The notes beneath the pieces are model-generated. The model was not told where the DNA came from, made no database searches, and saw nothing but the letters and a program-made list of their open reading frames with translations. The position numbers and the translations under genes were made by a program. This document shows, piece after piece, positions 1 through 6,553 of a DNA stretch of 13,713 bases (positions within the stretch are counted from its first letter, which is position 1; every line of letters begins with the position of its first letter). The stretch is from Pseudomonadota bacterium. GTDB taxonomy: Bacteria; Desulfobacterota; Desulfobulbia; Desulfobulbales; JAGXFP01. The stretch spans positions 1 to 13,713 of the forward strand of contig DAOVJK010000049.1 of NCBI GenBank assembly GCA_030673265.1, given 5' to 3'.

Positions 1-1308
1 GGGATGATCCCCGCTAAGTTTGCAGAGCGCCTCCAGGAAACCGCCCGACTTGATTTACTGAATTGCGAGGCAATCAGAAACGGTATTGCCGAAACCGGTA
101 ACTCACTGATACCACTGCTCGATCAATGGTAACAGGCCGCCGGCCCTGAGGCCGCCCGTTTCATCCACTATGGCGCCACCACCCAGGACATCCAGGATAC
201 CGCCCAATCACTTGAGATCAACGATATCATCACCATCGTCGAGCGTGATCTGGTCATGATTATCAGCGAATTGGCAAAACTCACCTCCAAACACCGTCAG
301 CAGGTTATCATCGGCCGGACCCATGGCCAACATGCCCTGCCAACCACCCTTGGCCTGAAAATGGCAATCTGGCTGGACGAAATGCTCCGCCATGCCCAAA
401 GGTTGCAGGAGTGCCGGCAGCGGGTGCTGGTCAGCCAGTTATTCGGCGGAGTCGGCACCATGGCCGCCCTTGGCGCCCAGCCCCAGAATTTGCTCGAGGA
501 TTTCTCCAAGCGCCTTGGCCTGTCCGCCCCAAATACCGCCTGGCATACCGCTCGCGACCGAATCGCCGAGTTTATTTCCTGCCTGGCCCTGATTACCGGC
601 ACCATGGCCAAAATCGCCAACGAGATCAGCCAGCTGGCCAAGAACGAGACAGGGGAACTGGAAGAGCCCTTCCATATGGGTAAAATCGGCAGCACCACCA
701 TGCCCCATAAACGCAACCCCGAGCTCTGCGAACAGGTAGTGGTCCTGGCCCGGCTAGTTAAATCCGCCGCCGGTCTCGGCCTTGACGGTCTGATTAACGA
801 GCATGAACGCGATTATCGGGCCGTCCGTCTCGAATGGGTCAGCCTGGTTGATGCCTCACTTTACAGCTGCGGCGCCCTTGATCTACTGAAAAACATCCTG
901 AAAGGATTGATCGTCCATCCTGATCGGATCAGCCGCAATCTCGACAGCTCGGCTTGCCTTATCTCCACCGAGGCCTTAATGTTTCTCCTTGGAGACAAAA
1001 TCGGCAAGCAGGCTGCCCATCAGCTTCTCTATGAGATCTCAATGGAGGCCCATACCAGCGGCACCCCACTGAGCAGACTATTAAGCCGCCACCCCTTGAT
1101 TAAAAGTTATTTTACCGAGACGGAAATCGAGGAAGCGATCAATCCAGCTGCCCATATAGGCTCGGCAGTTGAGCAGGCAGACCGGGTCGTAAGCATGGCC
1201 GACAAATGGCTGGCAGCAAATCAAGCAATGCATAAGCCGCCGTTACCATGTCCACTTGCCAAAGGCACCCAGGGCTGCAAGACAAATCAGCGGGGAGATA
1301 ATCCATAA
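1..1308 (+). pseudogene. Fumarase/aspartase-superfamily lyase (PurB/PcaB-like), 5'-truncated and interrupted by TAA
   Basis: Frame 1 is open from the left edge to a TAA at 1306-1308 except for one in-frame TAA at 130-132. Both sides of that stop read as one lyase: upstream comes the alpha-helical N-terminal domain (GMIPAKF..., E-T-G-N-S-L-I-P-L), downstream comes HYGATTQD at about 160-183, then GRTHGQHALPTT near 313-348, WHTARDRIAEF near 541-573 and the superfamily signature GSTTMPHKRNP at about 688-720. These match the adenylosuccinate lyase / 3-carboxymuconate cycloisomerase branch, whose members eliminate or add across a fumarate-like product. About 40 N-terminal residues should lie left of the window. 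A restart at the ATG at 256 would drop the conserved GATTQD block, so such a product is unlikely to be active. The exact substrate is unknown. The gene ends 2 bases before the NicO ATG, so the two are probably cotranscribed. The stop may be a real nonsense mutation or a sequencing error at an original AAA, CAA or GAA codon. Confidence 0.8.
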
Positions 1309-1310
1309 TC

Positions 1311-2027
1311 ATGGAATCAGGCCTCATGTTATACGCCAGCGCCATCGCCTTGGGTGCCCTGCACGCCTTTGAACCTGGTCATGGCAAGTCGCTGATCGCC
1401 GCCTATATGCTAGGCACCAAGGGCCGGGCTATTGACGGGATAATTCTGGGACTCATTGTTACCTTCACCCATACCTTCAGCGTCATAATCCTCGGCATAA
1501 TTGCCAAGGTGATGGCCGGGTCGTTGACCAATGAGCAACTCCATACCTGGTTGGGCCTACTCTCATCCCTGCTGATTCTTGGCGTTGGCCTCTGGATGCT
1601 CAGGGACCGACTTCACAAAAACGGTCACACCCACCATTTCCACTTCTTCTGCGCAAAAGATAATCACGACCATCATCATGACCATAACGCCAGCACAAAC
1701 CAAGAGGGTAATGTCAATTTCTGGCGGCTGACCCTGCTTGGCATCTCAGGCGGCATGGTTCCATGCCCGCCAGCCATTGCAGCTCTGCTGGCAGCCATCG
1801 GCGCCGGCCGAATTGCTGAGGGCCTGACCGTAACCATTTTTTTCAGTCTCGGCCTGGGGATAGTCATGATGAGCATTGGCATCCTGCTCTCCCAAGCCGG
1901 AAATTTATCGAAAAAAATATCCGACAATCTTGAACTAGGCCGCAAACTCGGGCTGATCAGTGCGGGCATCATCACCATATTGGGGCTAATATTATTCATC
2001 AACTCAGTCAGGGAAATTATCTCCTGA
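1311..2027 (+). CDS. NicO/RcnA-type nickel/cobalt permease
   Basis: This 238-residue inner-membrane protein has about six predicted hydrophobic segments (roughly 7-33, 43-68, 78-97, 139-165, 169-195 and 213-232). Family marks are HAFEPGHGK at residues 18-26 in the first helix and GGMVPCPPAI at 147-156 in the fourth; the NicO/RcnA family has closely similar motifs. Between helices 3 and 4 a hydrophilic loop (about 102-125) carries ten histidines and a cysteine, as expected of a metal-sensing or metal-delivering loop. NicO proteins move Ni(II) or Co(II), either out (RcnA) or in; the sequence alone does not fix direction. Its ATG is 2 bases after the lyase stop, with a GGGGAG at 1292-1297 inside the lyase gene, which suggests translational coupling. 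An ATG at 1326 is an alternative start that would leave all motifs intact. Confidence 0.88.
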   Translation: MESGLMLYASAIALGALHAFEPGHGKSLIAAYMLGTKGRAIDGIILGLIVTFTHTFSVIILGIIAKVMAGSLTNEQLHTWLGLLSSLLILGVGLWMLRDRLHKNGHTHHFHFFCAKDNHDHHHDHNASTNQEGNVNFWRLTLLGISGGMVPCPPAIAALLAAIGAGRIAEGLTVTIFFSLGLGIVMMSIGILLSQAGNLSKKISDNLELGRKLGLISAGIITILGLILFINSVREIIS

Positions 2028-2062
2028 TTACGTTCCACCATTCTTAACGAGGTATTAGGACC

Positions 2063-2668
2063 ATGATGCAAAGGATTTTTCGAATATGGCTGGCGGCGCT
2101 TATGATGGTCACGGCCACGGCCGCAAGTTCACAGGCCTGCGTTGGCAGGATATTATACGTCGGTGCCATGGAAACAGTCGAGAGTAAAACCATGGCGGAG
2201 CTGCTGGTTCTCCTGATCAATGAACGAACCGGCACCAATGTCAAAATCAGATATTATGACGACAACAATAAACTCTACCAGGCCTTTCAATCCCACGACG
2301 AGGAGGCCCGCATCGATATCATCATCGAAAATACCGCCGACGCGATGGCTTACCTTAAGAAAAAACGAAGCGCCGATCTGGACCAGGAGTACCTTGAGGT
2401 CAAAAAGATTTACGAAAAGGAACTAAATGTCATCTGGCTCAAACCCTTTGGCTTCCGGAATTTCAAAGGCCAAGACAACCAAACTATCAGCGCTCCGCTG
2501 ATCAGAAATGATGTCCTGACTAATTACCCGCTGCTACCGAGGATTCTCACCAAATTAAGCGGCGCTATTGACGAACAGACCTTTACCGAGATGATCACCA
2601 AGGTTAAATCCGGCGATAAGGCCAAAAACGTGGTCAAGAATTTTCTCCGGGCCAAAAAATTTATTTAG
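2063..2668 (+). CDS. Secreted OpuAC-like substrate-binding protein, apparently single-lobed
   Basis: The 201-residue product begins with a basic, hydrophobic signal peptide (residues 1 to about 25, ending A-S-S-Q-A before C26) and should be periplasmic. The mature start resembles the glycine-betaine-type binding domain (OpuAC): a V-G-A-M-E-T-V-E-S-K-T segment, an E-R-T-G-T-N-V strand, a D-I-I-I-E-N-T strand, and ELNVIWLKPFGF at 120-131. From about 148 it reads like the family's C-terminal end (R-N-D-V-L-T-N-Y-P-L-L, then K-N-F-L-R-A-K-K-F-I). The central stretch of about 100 residues that forms the second lobe in full-length relatives (about 270-300 residues) is missing. Reading frame and spacing are intact, so this looks like a compact variant and not a broken gene. 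A GAGGT at 2049-2053 serves as ribosome binding site. No ABC permease or ATPase is nearby. The ligand is unknown; a metal-related role is inferred only from the adjacent NicO. Confidence 0.65.
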   Translation: MMQRIFRIWLAALMMVTATAASSQACVGRILYVGAMETVESKTMAELLVLLINERTGTNVKIRYYDDNNKLYQAFQSHDEEARIDIIIENTADAMAYLKKKRSADLDQEYLEVKKIYEKELNVIWLKPFGFRNFKGQDNQTISAPLIRNDVLTNYPLLPRILTKLSGAIDEQTFTEMITKVKSGDKAKNVVKNFLRAKKFI

Positions 2669-2685
2669 AGTCAAGACAGCTAGCC

Positions 2686-3249
2686 ATGAAACCACAACAT
2701 CGCCCAATCATTATCGCCTCAATGTTGCTGCTTGCCCTTACTGTCTGCGCTGCGCCATCCCTGGCCCATGTCGAAGGCCATATGCCCGACTCCGTCGCCG
2801 AAATGGAATACCGGATTCTGCTTGAATTCAAGCCGAATAAGTTTGAAACCCGGGTTAAACTGGCTTTCGTATTAATGAACCAGGACAAGCTTATTGAAGC
2901 CGAAAAGGAGTTCAAGCGCTCCCTGGTTGCATCCCCCGATAATCTGCAAGCCCATTTAGGTTTAAGCCTGCTCAGATTAAAACAGCATAAAATCAATGCC
3001 GCCCTGGAGATGATCAAGAAAGCCCTAGAGATTGAACCGGACAATCCAGAAGTATATCTTAATTACGGTCTGATCCTTGAGGCTGACAACCGCCCCAGTG
3101 AGGCCCGGCAGAGGTATAGAGACGGACTTGCCAAACTGACCCAGAACCCTGGAGACCCAGAAATCGAGCATGATCGTCAGCAACTTGAAAATGCCCTGCA
3201 AAAAGTAGCAGAAAAACTTACCAAGACTGCTCAAGATCAAGTCAACTAA
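2686..3249 (+). CDS. Secreted tetratricopeptide-repeat protein
   Basis: The 187-residue product has a signal peptide (hydrophobic 8-25, cleavage expected after S-L-A at 27) and then about three TPR units spanning roughly residues 38-150. Typical TPR spacing is visible in A-E-K-E-F-K-R-S-L (72-80), N-L-Q-A-H-L-G-L-S (86-94), A-A-L-E-M-I-K-K-A-L (105-114) and P-E-V-Y-L-N-Y-G-L-I-L-E-A (121-133). The C-terminal tail (about 160-187) is charged and helical. TPRs are protein-interaction scaffolds, so it may hold the neighbouring periplasmic proteins together; that is inference. The mature N-terminus would begin H-V-E-G-H, a possible metal ligand pair. It lies 17 bases after the OpuAC-like gene and 10 bases before the PhnD-like gene, consistent with one transcript. 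The ribosome binding site is weak. Confidence 0.8.
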   Translation: MKPQHRPIIIASMLLLALTVCAAPSLAHVEGHMPDSVAEMEYRILLEFKPNKFETRVKLAFVLMNQDKLIEAEKEFKRSLVASPDNLQAHLGLSLLRLKQHKINAALEMIKKALEIEPDNPEVYLNYGLILEADNRPSEARQRYRDGLAKLTQNPGDPEIEHDRQQLENALQKVAEKLTKTAQDQVN

Positions 3250-3259
3250 GAGACTAACA

Positions 3260-4156
3260 ATGTTAAAAAAAATCATTATCGTTACTCTGGTTATGCTAAC
3301 TGCAATCTCCTGCACAGGCAAAGATAAGGACAGGGAGCGACCGACCTATAAAATCGGCTACATGATCTGCAACAGCGAAAAGGAGACCCTGGAAAGGTTC
3401 ATCCCTTTTTCCAAATACATGGGAGACAAACTCGGGGTTAATTTTGAAACAATTCCCATCGATACCATCAACTTCACCCGGGAGATCGAAAAGCTCGATT
3501 TTGTTCACACCAACTCCCTGCTCTATATCATTCTAAACCGTTTCCATGGAGTGGAAGTCCTGGCTGCAGAGGAAAAAGGCTCGCTCGGCTATAAATCCCA
3601 AGGGATCATTCTAACCCGTAAGGACAGCGGCCTGACCAAGTTGGCAGACCTGAAGGGCAAAACCATGATCTTCGGGCCAATGCTGGCCCCCACCGGTTTT
3701 ATGGCCCAAGTTGATATTATGCAGAAGGCCGGTATCGATCCGGAACAGGATCTGGCTTTCTATACGATCCCCCCCGGTTCATTCAAGCATGAGAAGGTCA
3801 TTTACGGGGTCTTTTTTGAAAGATACGATGCCGGTTCGATCCCGATAGACGATCTGGAGACCATGGTTGCAGAAGATCGCGTCGCCATGGACGATTTTAA
3901 CATAATCGGCAGAAATGAACCGATCCCTTACTGCAATTTTGGGGTCACCCAGAAGATTGACGAAGCCCTGGCCCGCAAGTTCAAGAAAGCAGTTCTTGCA
4001 ATAACCGAGGATGATACTGTGGAGATAGACGGCGAGTCCATCAAGGTGCTGGATCGGGCTTTAGTTTCAGGGTATGTAGATATTAAAAACAGCGACTTCG
4101 ATATTGTCAGGGAGATGGCTAAACGTACCAATATGCCGCCTTACCAGAAATATTAA
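3260..4156 (+). CDS. PhnD-like substrate-binding lipoprotein
   Basis: The 298-residue product has a short signal peptide with a probable lipobox ending at C18 (T-A-I-S-C), so it is probably membrane-anchored in the periplasm. The rest resembles the PhnD/SsuA/transferrin-like periplasmic binding fold: an opening Y-K-I-G-Y-M strand, F-S-K-Y-M-G-D-K-L-G-V helix (about 51-61), D-F-V-H-T-N-S-L-L at the first hinge, L-A-D-L-K-G-K-T-M-I-F-G followed by a ligand-loop-like G-P-M-L-A-P-T-G-F-M-A (about 138-148), and F-F-E-R-Y-D-A-G in the second lobe. Family members usually bind phosphonates, phosphite or similar anions and work with an ABC permease and ATPase, but none is encoded here. It is the last gene of the probable operon and is followed by a hairpin. 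The ligand cannot be read from the sequence; neither phosphonate nor metal use should be assumed. Confidence 0.78.
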   Translation: MLKKIIIVTLVMLTAISCTGKDKDRERPTYKIGYMICNSEKETLERFIPFSKYMGDKLGVNFETIPIDTINFTREIEKLDFVHTNSLLYIILNRFHGVEVLAAEEKGSLGYKSQGIILTRKDSGLTKLADLKGKTMIFGPMLAPTGFMAQVDIMQKAGIDPEQDLAFYTIPPGSFKHEKVIYGVFFERYDAGSIPIDDLETMVAEDRVAMDDFNIIGRNEPIPYCNFGVTQKIDEALARKFKKAVLAITEDDTVEIDGESIKVLDRALVSGYVDIKNSDFDIVREMAKRTNMPPYQKY

Positions 4157-4173
4157 CACCCAGCCCGCACTCA

Positions 4174-4224
4174 GACTGATCAAAAAAGGCCGATATCCTC
4201 TATAGGGAATCAGCCTTTTCAGTC
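4174..4224. terminator. Hairpin between convergent genes, probable terminator
   Basis: GACTGA at 4174-4179 pairs with TCAGTC at 4219-4224, and AAAGGC at 4185-4190 pairs with GCCTTT at 4213-4218, leaving a short one-sided bulge at 4180-4184. The inside (about 4192-4210) can pair further. The hairpin lies between the end of the NicO-region operon (+) and the end of the helix-hairpin-helix gene (-), where a shared terminator would be expected. It lacks a clean T-run on the + strand, so its efficiency is uncertain. Confidence 0.5.
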
Positions 4225-4253
4225 GAACTTTGCAGTATTGTCTTGGATAATTT

Positions 4254-4679
4254 TTACTCGGCACATTTGCCGACGGTTATATTCTTCACAAAACCGGCCA
4301 ATTTTTTGGGCCCGATCCCTTTAACTTCGGTAATATCGACAACCTGATCAAACCCGCCCCGTCGGTCTCGATAAGCGATGGTCCTAACTGCCAGTTTAGG
4401 CCCAATCCCTTTCAAGGAGGCCAGAACTTCAGCATCAGCCAGATTTAGATCTATTGGCTTCATTAAAAAAATAGCCCGCCGGGGATCAATCCCGCAACCG
4501 GAATCAGCCCCAATCCGGGCAACCATAGTATCCCAATCGACCTCTGCCGAGAAGCTGTTTTTCTTATCAAGATGAGTGCTGAGGGGACCGACCAGATACA
4601 TAAGCAGGGCCATAAGGACCAGCAACAGTCCCCGCCAATCCCGCCGGGATGAATTATCTAAGGGTAGGTTCAAGGACAT
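4254..4679 (-). CDS. Membrane-anchored helix-hairpin-helix protein (ComEA-like)
   Basis: The 141-residue protein has a short polar N-terminus, one hydrophobic segment at about 17-33 and then a soluble domain. Residues about 76-136 hold two helix-hairpin-helix motifs with the diagnostic turns LKGIGPK (89-95) and VKGIGPKK (119-126), preceded by the ComEA-type opening I-D-L-N-L-A-D-A-E-V-L. ComEA proteins bind double-stranded DNA non-specifically at the outer face of the inner membrane during natural transformation. The linker between membrane and HhH (about 34-75) has a G-C-G-I-D-P-R-R-A segment also reminiscent of GspK-type and other HhH proteins. No other competence gene is in the window, so a role in DNA uptake is possible but unproven. 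I see no good Shine-Dalgarno sequence before the ATG. It converges with the NicO operon. Confidence 0.78.
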   Translation of the reverse strand: MSLNLPLDNSSRRDWRGLLLVLMALLMYLVGPLSTHLDKKNSFSAEVDWDTMVARIGADSGCGIDPRRAIFLMKPIDLNLADAEVLASLKGIGPKLAVRTIAYRDRRGGFDQVVDITEVKGIGPKKLAGFVKNITVGKCAE

Positions 4680-4742
4680 TGAAAGGACAGTGCATTAAAG
4701 ATTAGGAAAAGATTAACCAAGGCCACCATTAAATTAAGAGCG

Positions 4743-4772
4743 ATTATCTCTTTAAAAGAGTAGCGCGAACAA
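4743..4772 (-). promoter_or_regulatory. Possible promoter of the helix-hairpin-helix gene with a dyad in its spacer
   Basis: Read on the - strand, TTGTTC (4767-4772) and GATAAT (4743-4748) are separated by 18 bases. The -10 matches the sigma-70 consensus at five of six positions, the -35 at only three. It would start transcription about 55-60 bases before the ATG. The spacer is largely a palindrome, CTCTTT-A-AAAGAG at 4748-4760. Confidence 0.35.
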
Positions 4773-4780
4773 GAAATTCC

Positions 4781-4850
4781 GACCCACAGGAGCAAAAGAA
4801 AATACTCCGCAAGCAGTCATTACTTGTTCGGTCTTCTGCGGGTCGTTTTT
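4781..4850 (+). terminator. Orphan terminator-like hairpin
   Basis: GACCCACAGGAG (4781-4792) pairs with CTTCTGCGGGTC (4833-4844) over 12 positions with one A-C mismatch and one G-U pair, followed by GTTTTT at 4845-4850. On the + strand this resembles an intrinsic terminator with a long loop. There is no + strand gene directly upstream: the nearest one ends at 4156 behind another hairpin. It may therefore end a small RNA starting within about 4690-4770, or simply be a fortuitous structure. Confidence 0.4.
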
Positions 4851-4884
4851 AACTGAATTTATTAAGTTCATGACAATGATGTAT

Positions 4885-4917
4885 TGCTTAAGATTGCCAG
4901 TGTCGCAATCTTAAGCA
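4885..4917. repeat. Perfect 13-bp inverted repeat downstream of cimA
   Basis: TGCTTAAGATTGC at 4885-4897 and GCAATCTTAAGCA at 4905-4917 are perfect reverse complements around a 7-base loop. It starts 32 bases beyond the citramalate synthase stop and would form a stable hairpin in the - strand transcript, so it probably stops or protects the lysC-cimA mRNA. No T-run follows on either strand, which argues against a classic intrinsic terminator. Confidence 0.6.
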
Positions 4918-4948
4918 TAATCAAATTATTCACTTAACTGCGCCGCCA

Positions 4949-6532
4949 TCAAACCTCGTCTTTCATCAGTTTATAGGTGATACTGTCAACCAGGGCCTGC
5001 CAGCTGGCCTCGATAATATCGTGGGAAACGCCGACTGTTCCCCATTCGCTTTGCTGATCACTGGAAATAATCAACACCCGGACCATGGCCCCGGTCCCAT
5101 GTTCACTGGCCAGGACCCTTACCTTGAAGTCTTTCAGTTCCATTTCGGCAAGCGAGGGGTAGAAACGGGTAAGGGCCTTGCGCAGGGCCTTATCAAGAGC
5201 ATTGACCGGCCCCTCACCGAGCGCGGCGGTATGAACCATCTGGCCGCCGACCTCGATCCTGATGGTCGCCTCGTCCTGAGGCGCCACATTGCTCTCTGTC
5301 TTTTGGCTGATGACCCGGAAGCCGTGCAGATCGAAATAATCCTTACAGGTACCAAGCGCCTTGCGCATCAGGATTTTAAAGGAAGCCTCAGCCCCCTCAT
5401 ACTGATAGCCCTGCTGTTCCAAATCTTTAAGCTGGTTAAGAATACTGGTAACCACCGGGTCACTGCTCTCAAGATCAATGCCGAACTGCTTGGCCTTGTG
5501 GAGAACGTTGCTGCGACCGGACTGGTCGGAGATCAGGATGCGGCGGCTGTTGCCGACCCTTTCCGGCTCGATATGTTCATAGGTCTTGGGATTCTTCTTG
5601 ACGGCGCTGACATGGATCCCGCCCTTGTGGGCAAAAGCCGCCTCGCCAACATAAGGTTGATAAGGATTATGGGCCATATTAGCCAGTTCAGTTACGTACC
5701 GGGAAGTCTCGGTAAGGCTGGTCATCCGGGCGGCAGCCACAAATTCAAGATCCATCTTCAGGGCCAGGGCCGGCATGATAGTGGTCAGATTGGCATTTCC
5801 GCACCGCTCCCCTACCCCGTTCATGGTCCCCTGCACATGGCTGGCGCCAAGGGCTACGGCGATCAGTGAATTGGCGACCGCCGATTCACTGTCGTTATGG
5901 GCATGGATACCAATATCGACAGTTTTACCGGAATCTTTTAGATGTTTCTGCAAACCTTTGATTATCTCGGCAACCTCCATCGGCAAGGTCCCACCGTTGG
6001 TATCACAAAGGACAAGACAATCGGCCCCGGCATCAACGGCCCGATCTATGGTGGCCAAGGCATAGTCACGATCACCCTTGAAGCCATCAAAAAAATGCTC
6101 GGCATCATAAAAAAGATGCTCAACATGGGGGCGCAGGTAACGCAGCGAATCTTCAACAATGGTCAGATTATCGTCCAGACCAATCTGCAGGGCATCGCGA
6201 ACATGGACATCCCACGTTTTACCGAAGATGGTTATCCCTGCAGTCTTGGCCGCAATCAAGGCCTTGAGATTGGCATCATCCTCCGGCCGGTTTTTGAAAT
6301 TGCGGGTGCTGCCGAAAGCAGTCACCTTGCTGTGCTTTAAATTGTGCTTGCGAATCTCGGCAAAGTATTCAGTGGTGACCGGGTTCGCGCCCGGCCAGCC
6401 GCCTTCGATGTAATCGACTCCCAACTCATCAAGCTTCAGGGTGATCCTGATCTTATCGTCGGTGGACAGATTAAAGTTAGCGGCCTGGGTGCCGTCCCGC
6501 AGGGTAGTATCGTAAATTACCAAATCAGACAT
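4949..6532 (-). CDS. cimA: Citramalate synthase (LeuA-family acyltransferase)
   Basis: This 527-residue cytoplasmic enzyme is of the long citramalate-synthase type. It would condense pyruvate with acetyl-CoA to (R)-citramalate, giving 2-oxobutyrate for isoleucine without threonine deaminase. The catalytic TIM barrel opens with DTTLRDGTQ (8-16), has the metal-binding H-A-H at 210-212, the NGVGERCGNA block at 238-247, and HKGGIHVSA at 302-310. Residues about 385-525 form the C-terminal LeuA-type regulatory domain, which in this family carries feedback inhibition. The family also contains 2-isopropylmalate and homocitrate synthases; the overall length, the D-Y-I-E-G-G-W-P-G opening and the neighbourhood favour citramalate synthase. 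It starts 21 bases after the aspartate kinase stop, so both should be on one mRNA. No strong Shine-Dalgarno sequence precedes the ATG; a GGGT lies about 8-11 bases upstream. Confidence 0.9.
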   Translation of the reverse strand: MSDLVIYDTTLRDGTQAANFNLSTDDKIRITLKLDELGVDYIEGGWPGANPVTTEYFAEIRKHNLKHSKVTAFGSTRNFKNRPEDDANLKALIAAKTAGITIFGKTWDVHVRDALQIGLDDNLTIVEDSLRYLRPHVEHLFYDAEHFFDGFKGDRDYALATIDRAVDAGADCLVLCDTNGGTLPMEVAEIIKGLQKHLKDSGKTVDIGIHAHNDSESAVANSLIAVALGASHVQGTMNGVGERCGNANLTTIMPALALKMDLEFVAAARMTSLTETSRYVTELANMAHNPYQPYVGEAAFAHKGGIHVSAVKKNPKTYEHIEPERVGNSRRILISDQSGRSNVLHKAKQFGIDLESSDPVVTSILNQLKDLEQQGYQYEGAEASFKILMRKALGTCKDYFDLHGFRVISQKTESNVAPQDEATIRIEVGGQMVHTAALGEGPVNALDKALRKALTRFYPSLAEMELKDFKVRVLASEHGTGAMVRVLIISSDQQSEWGTVGVSHDIIEASWQALVDSITYKLMKDEV

Positions 6533-6553
6533 GATTATAACCCAATTGCTTAA

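Noticed and set aside
130..132. Recoding of the TAA as selenocysteine or pyrrolysine.
   Set aside because: Selenocysteine uses TGA and pyrrolysine uses TAG; TAA has no such known role. Mutation or sequencing error is simpler.
297..716. A 139-codon - strand frame opposite the lyase.
   Set aside because: It is the shadow of a conserved lyase region and its product resembles no protein family.
1676..2071. A 131-codon - strand frame opposite the NicO gene.
   Set aside because: It overlaps the conserved permease coding sequence, and its content follows from the complementary codons.
3260..4156. Calling this a phosphonate transporter (phnD).
   Set aside because: No phnC, phnE or C-P lyase gene is present and the ligand loop differs, so only a family-level call is supported.
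5021..5869. A 282-codon open frame on the + strand opposite cimA.
   Set aside because: It lies wholly antisense to a well-conserved enzyme, has no recognisable domain and no ribosome binding site; long antisense frames are common opposite genes with biased codons.
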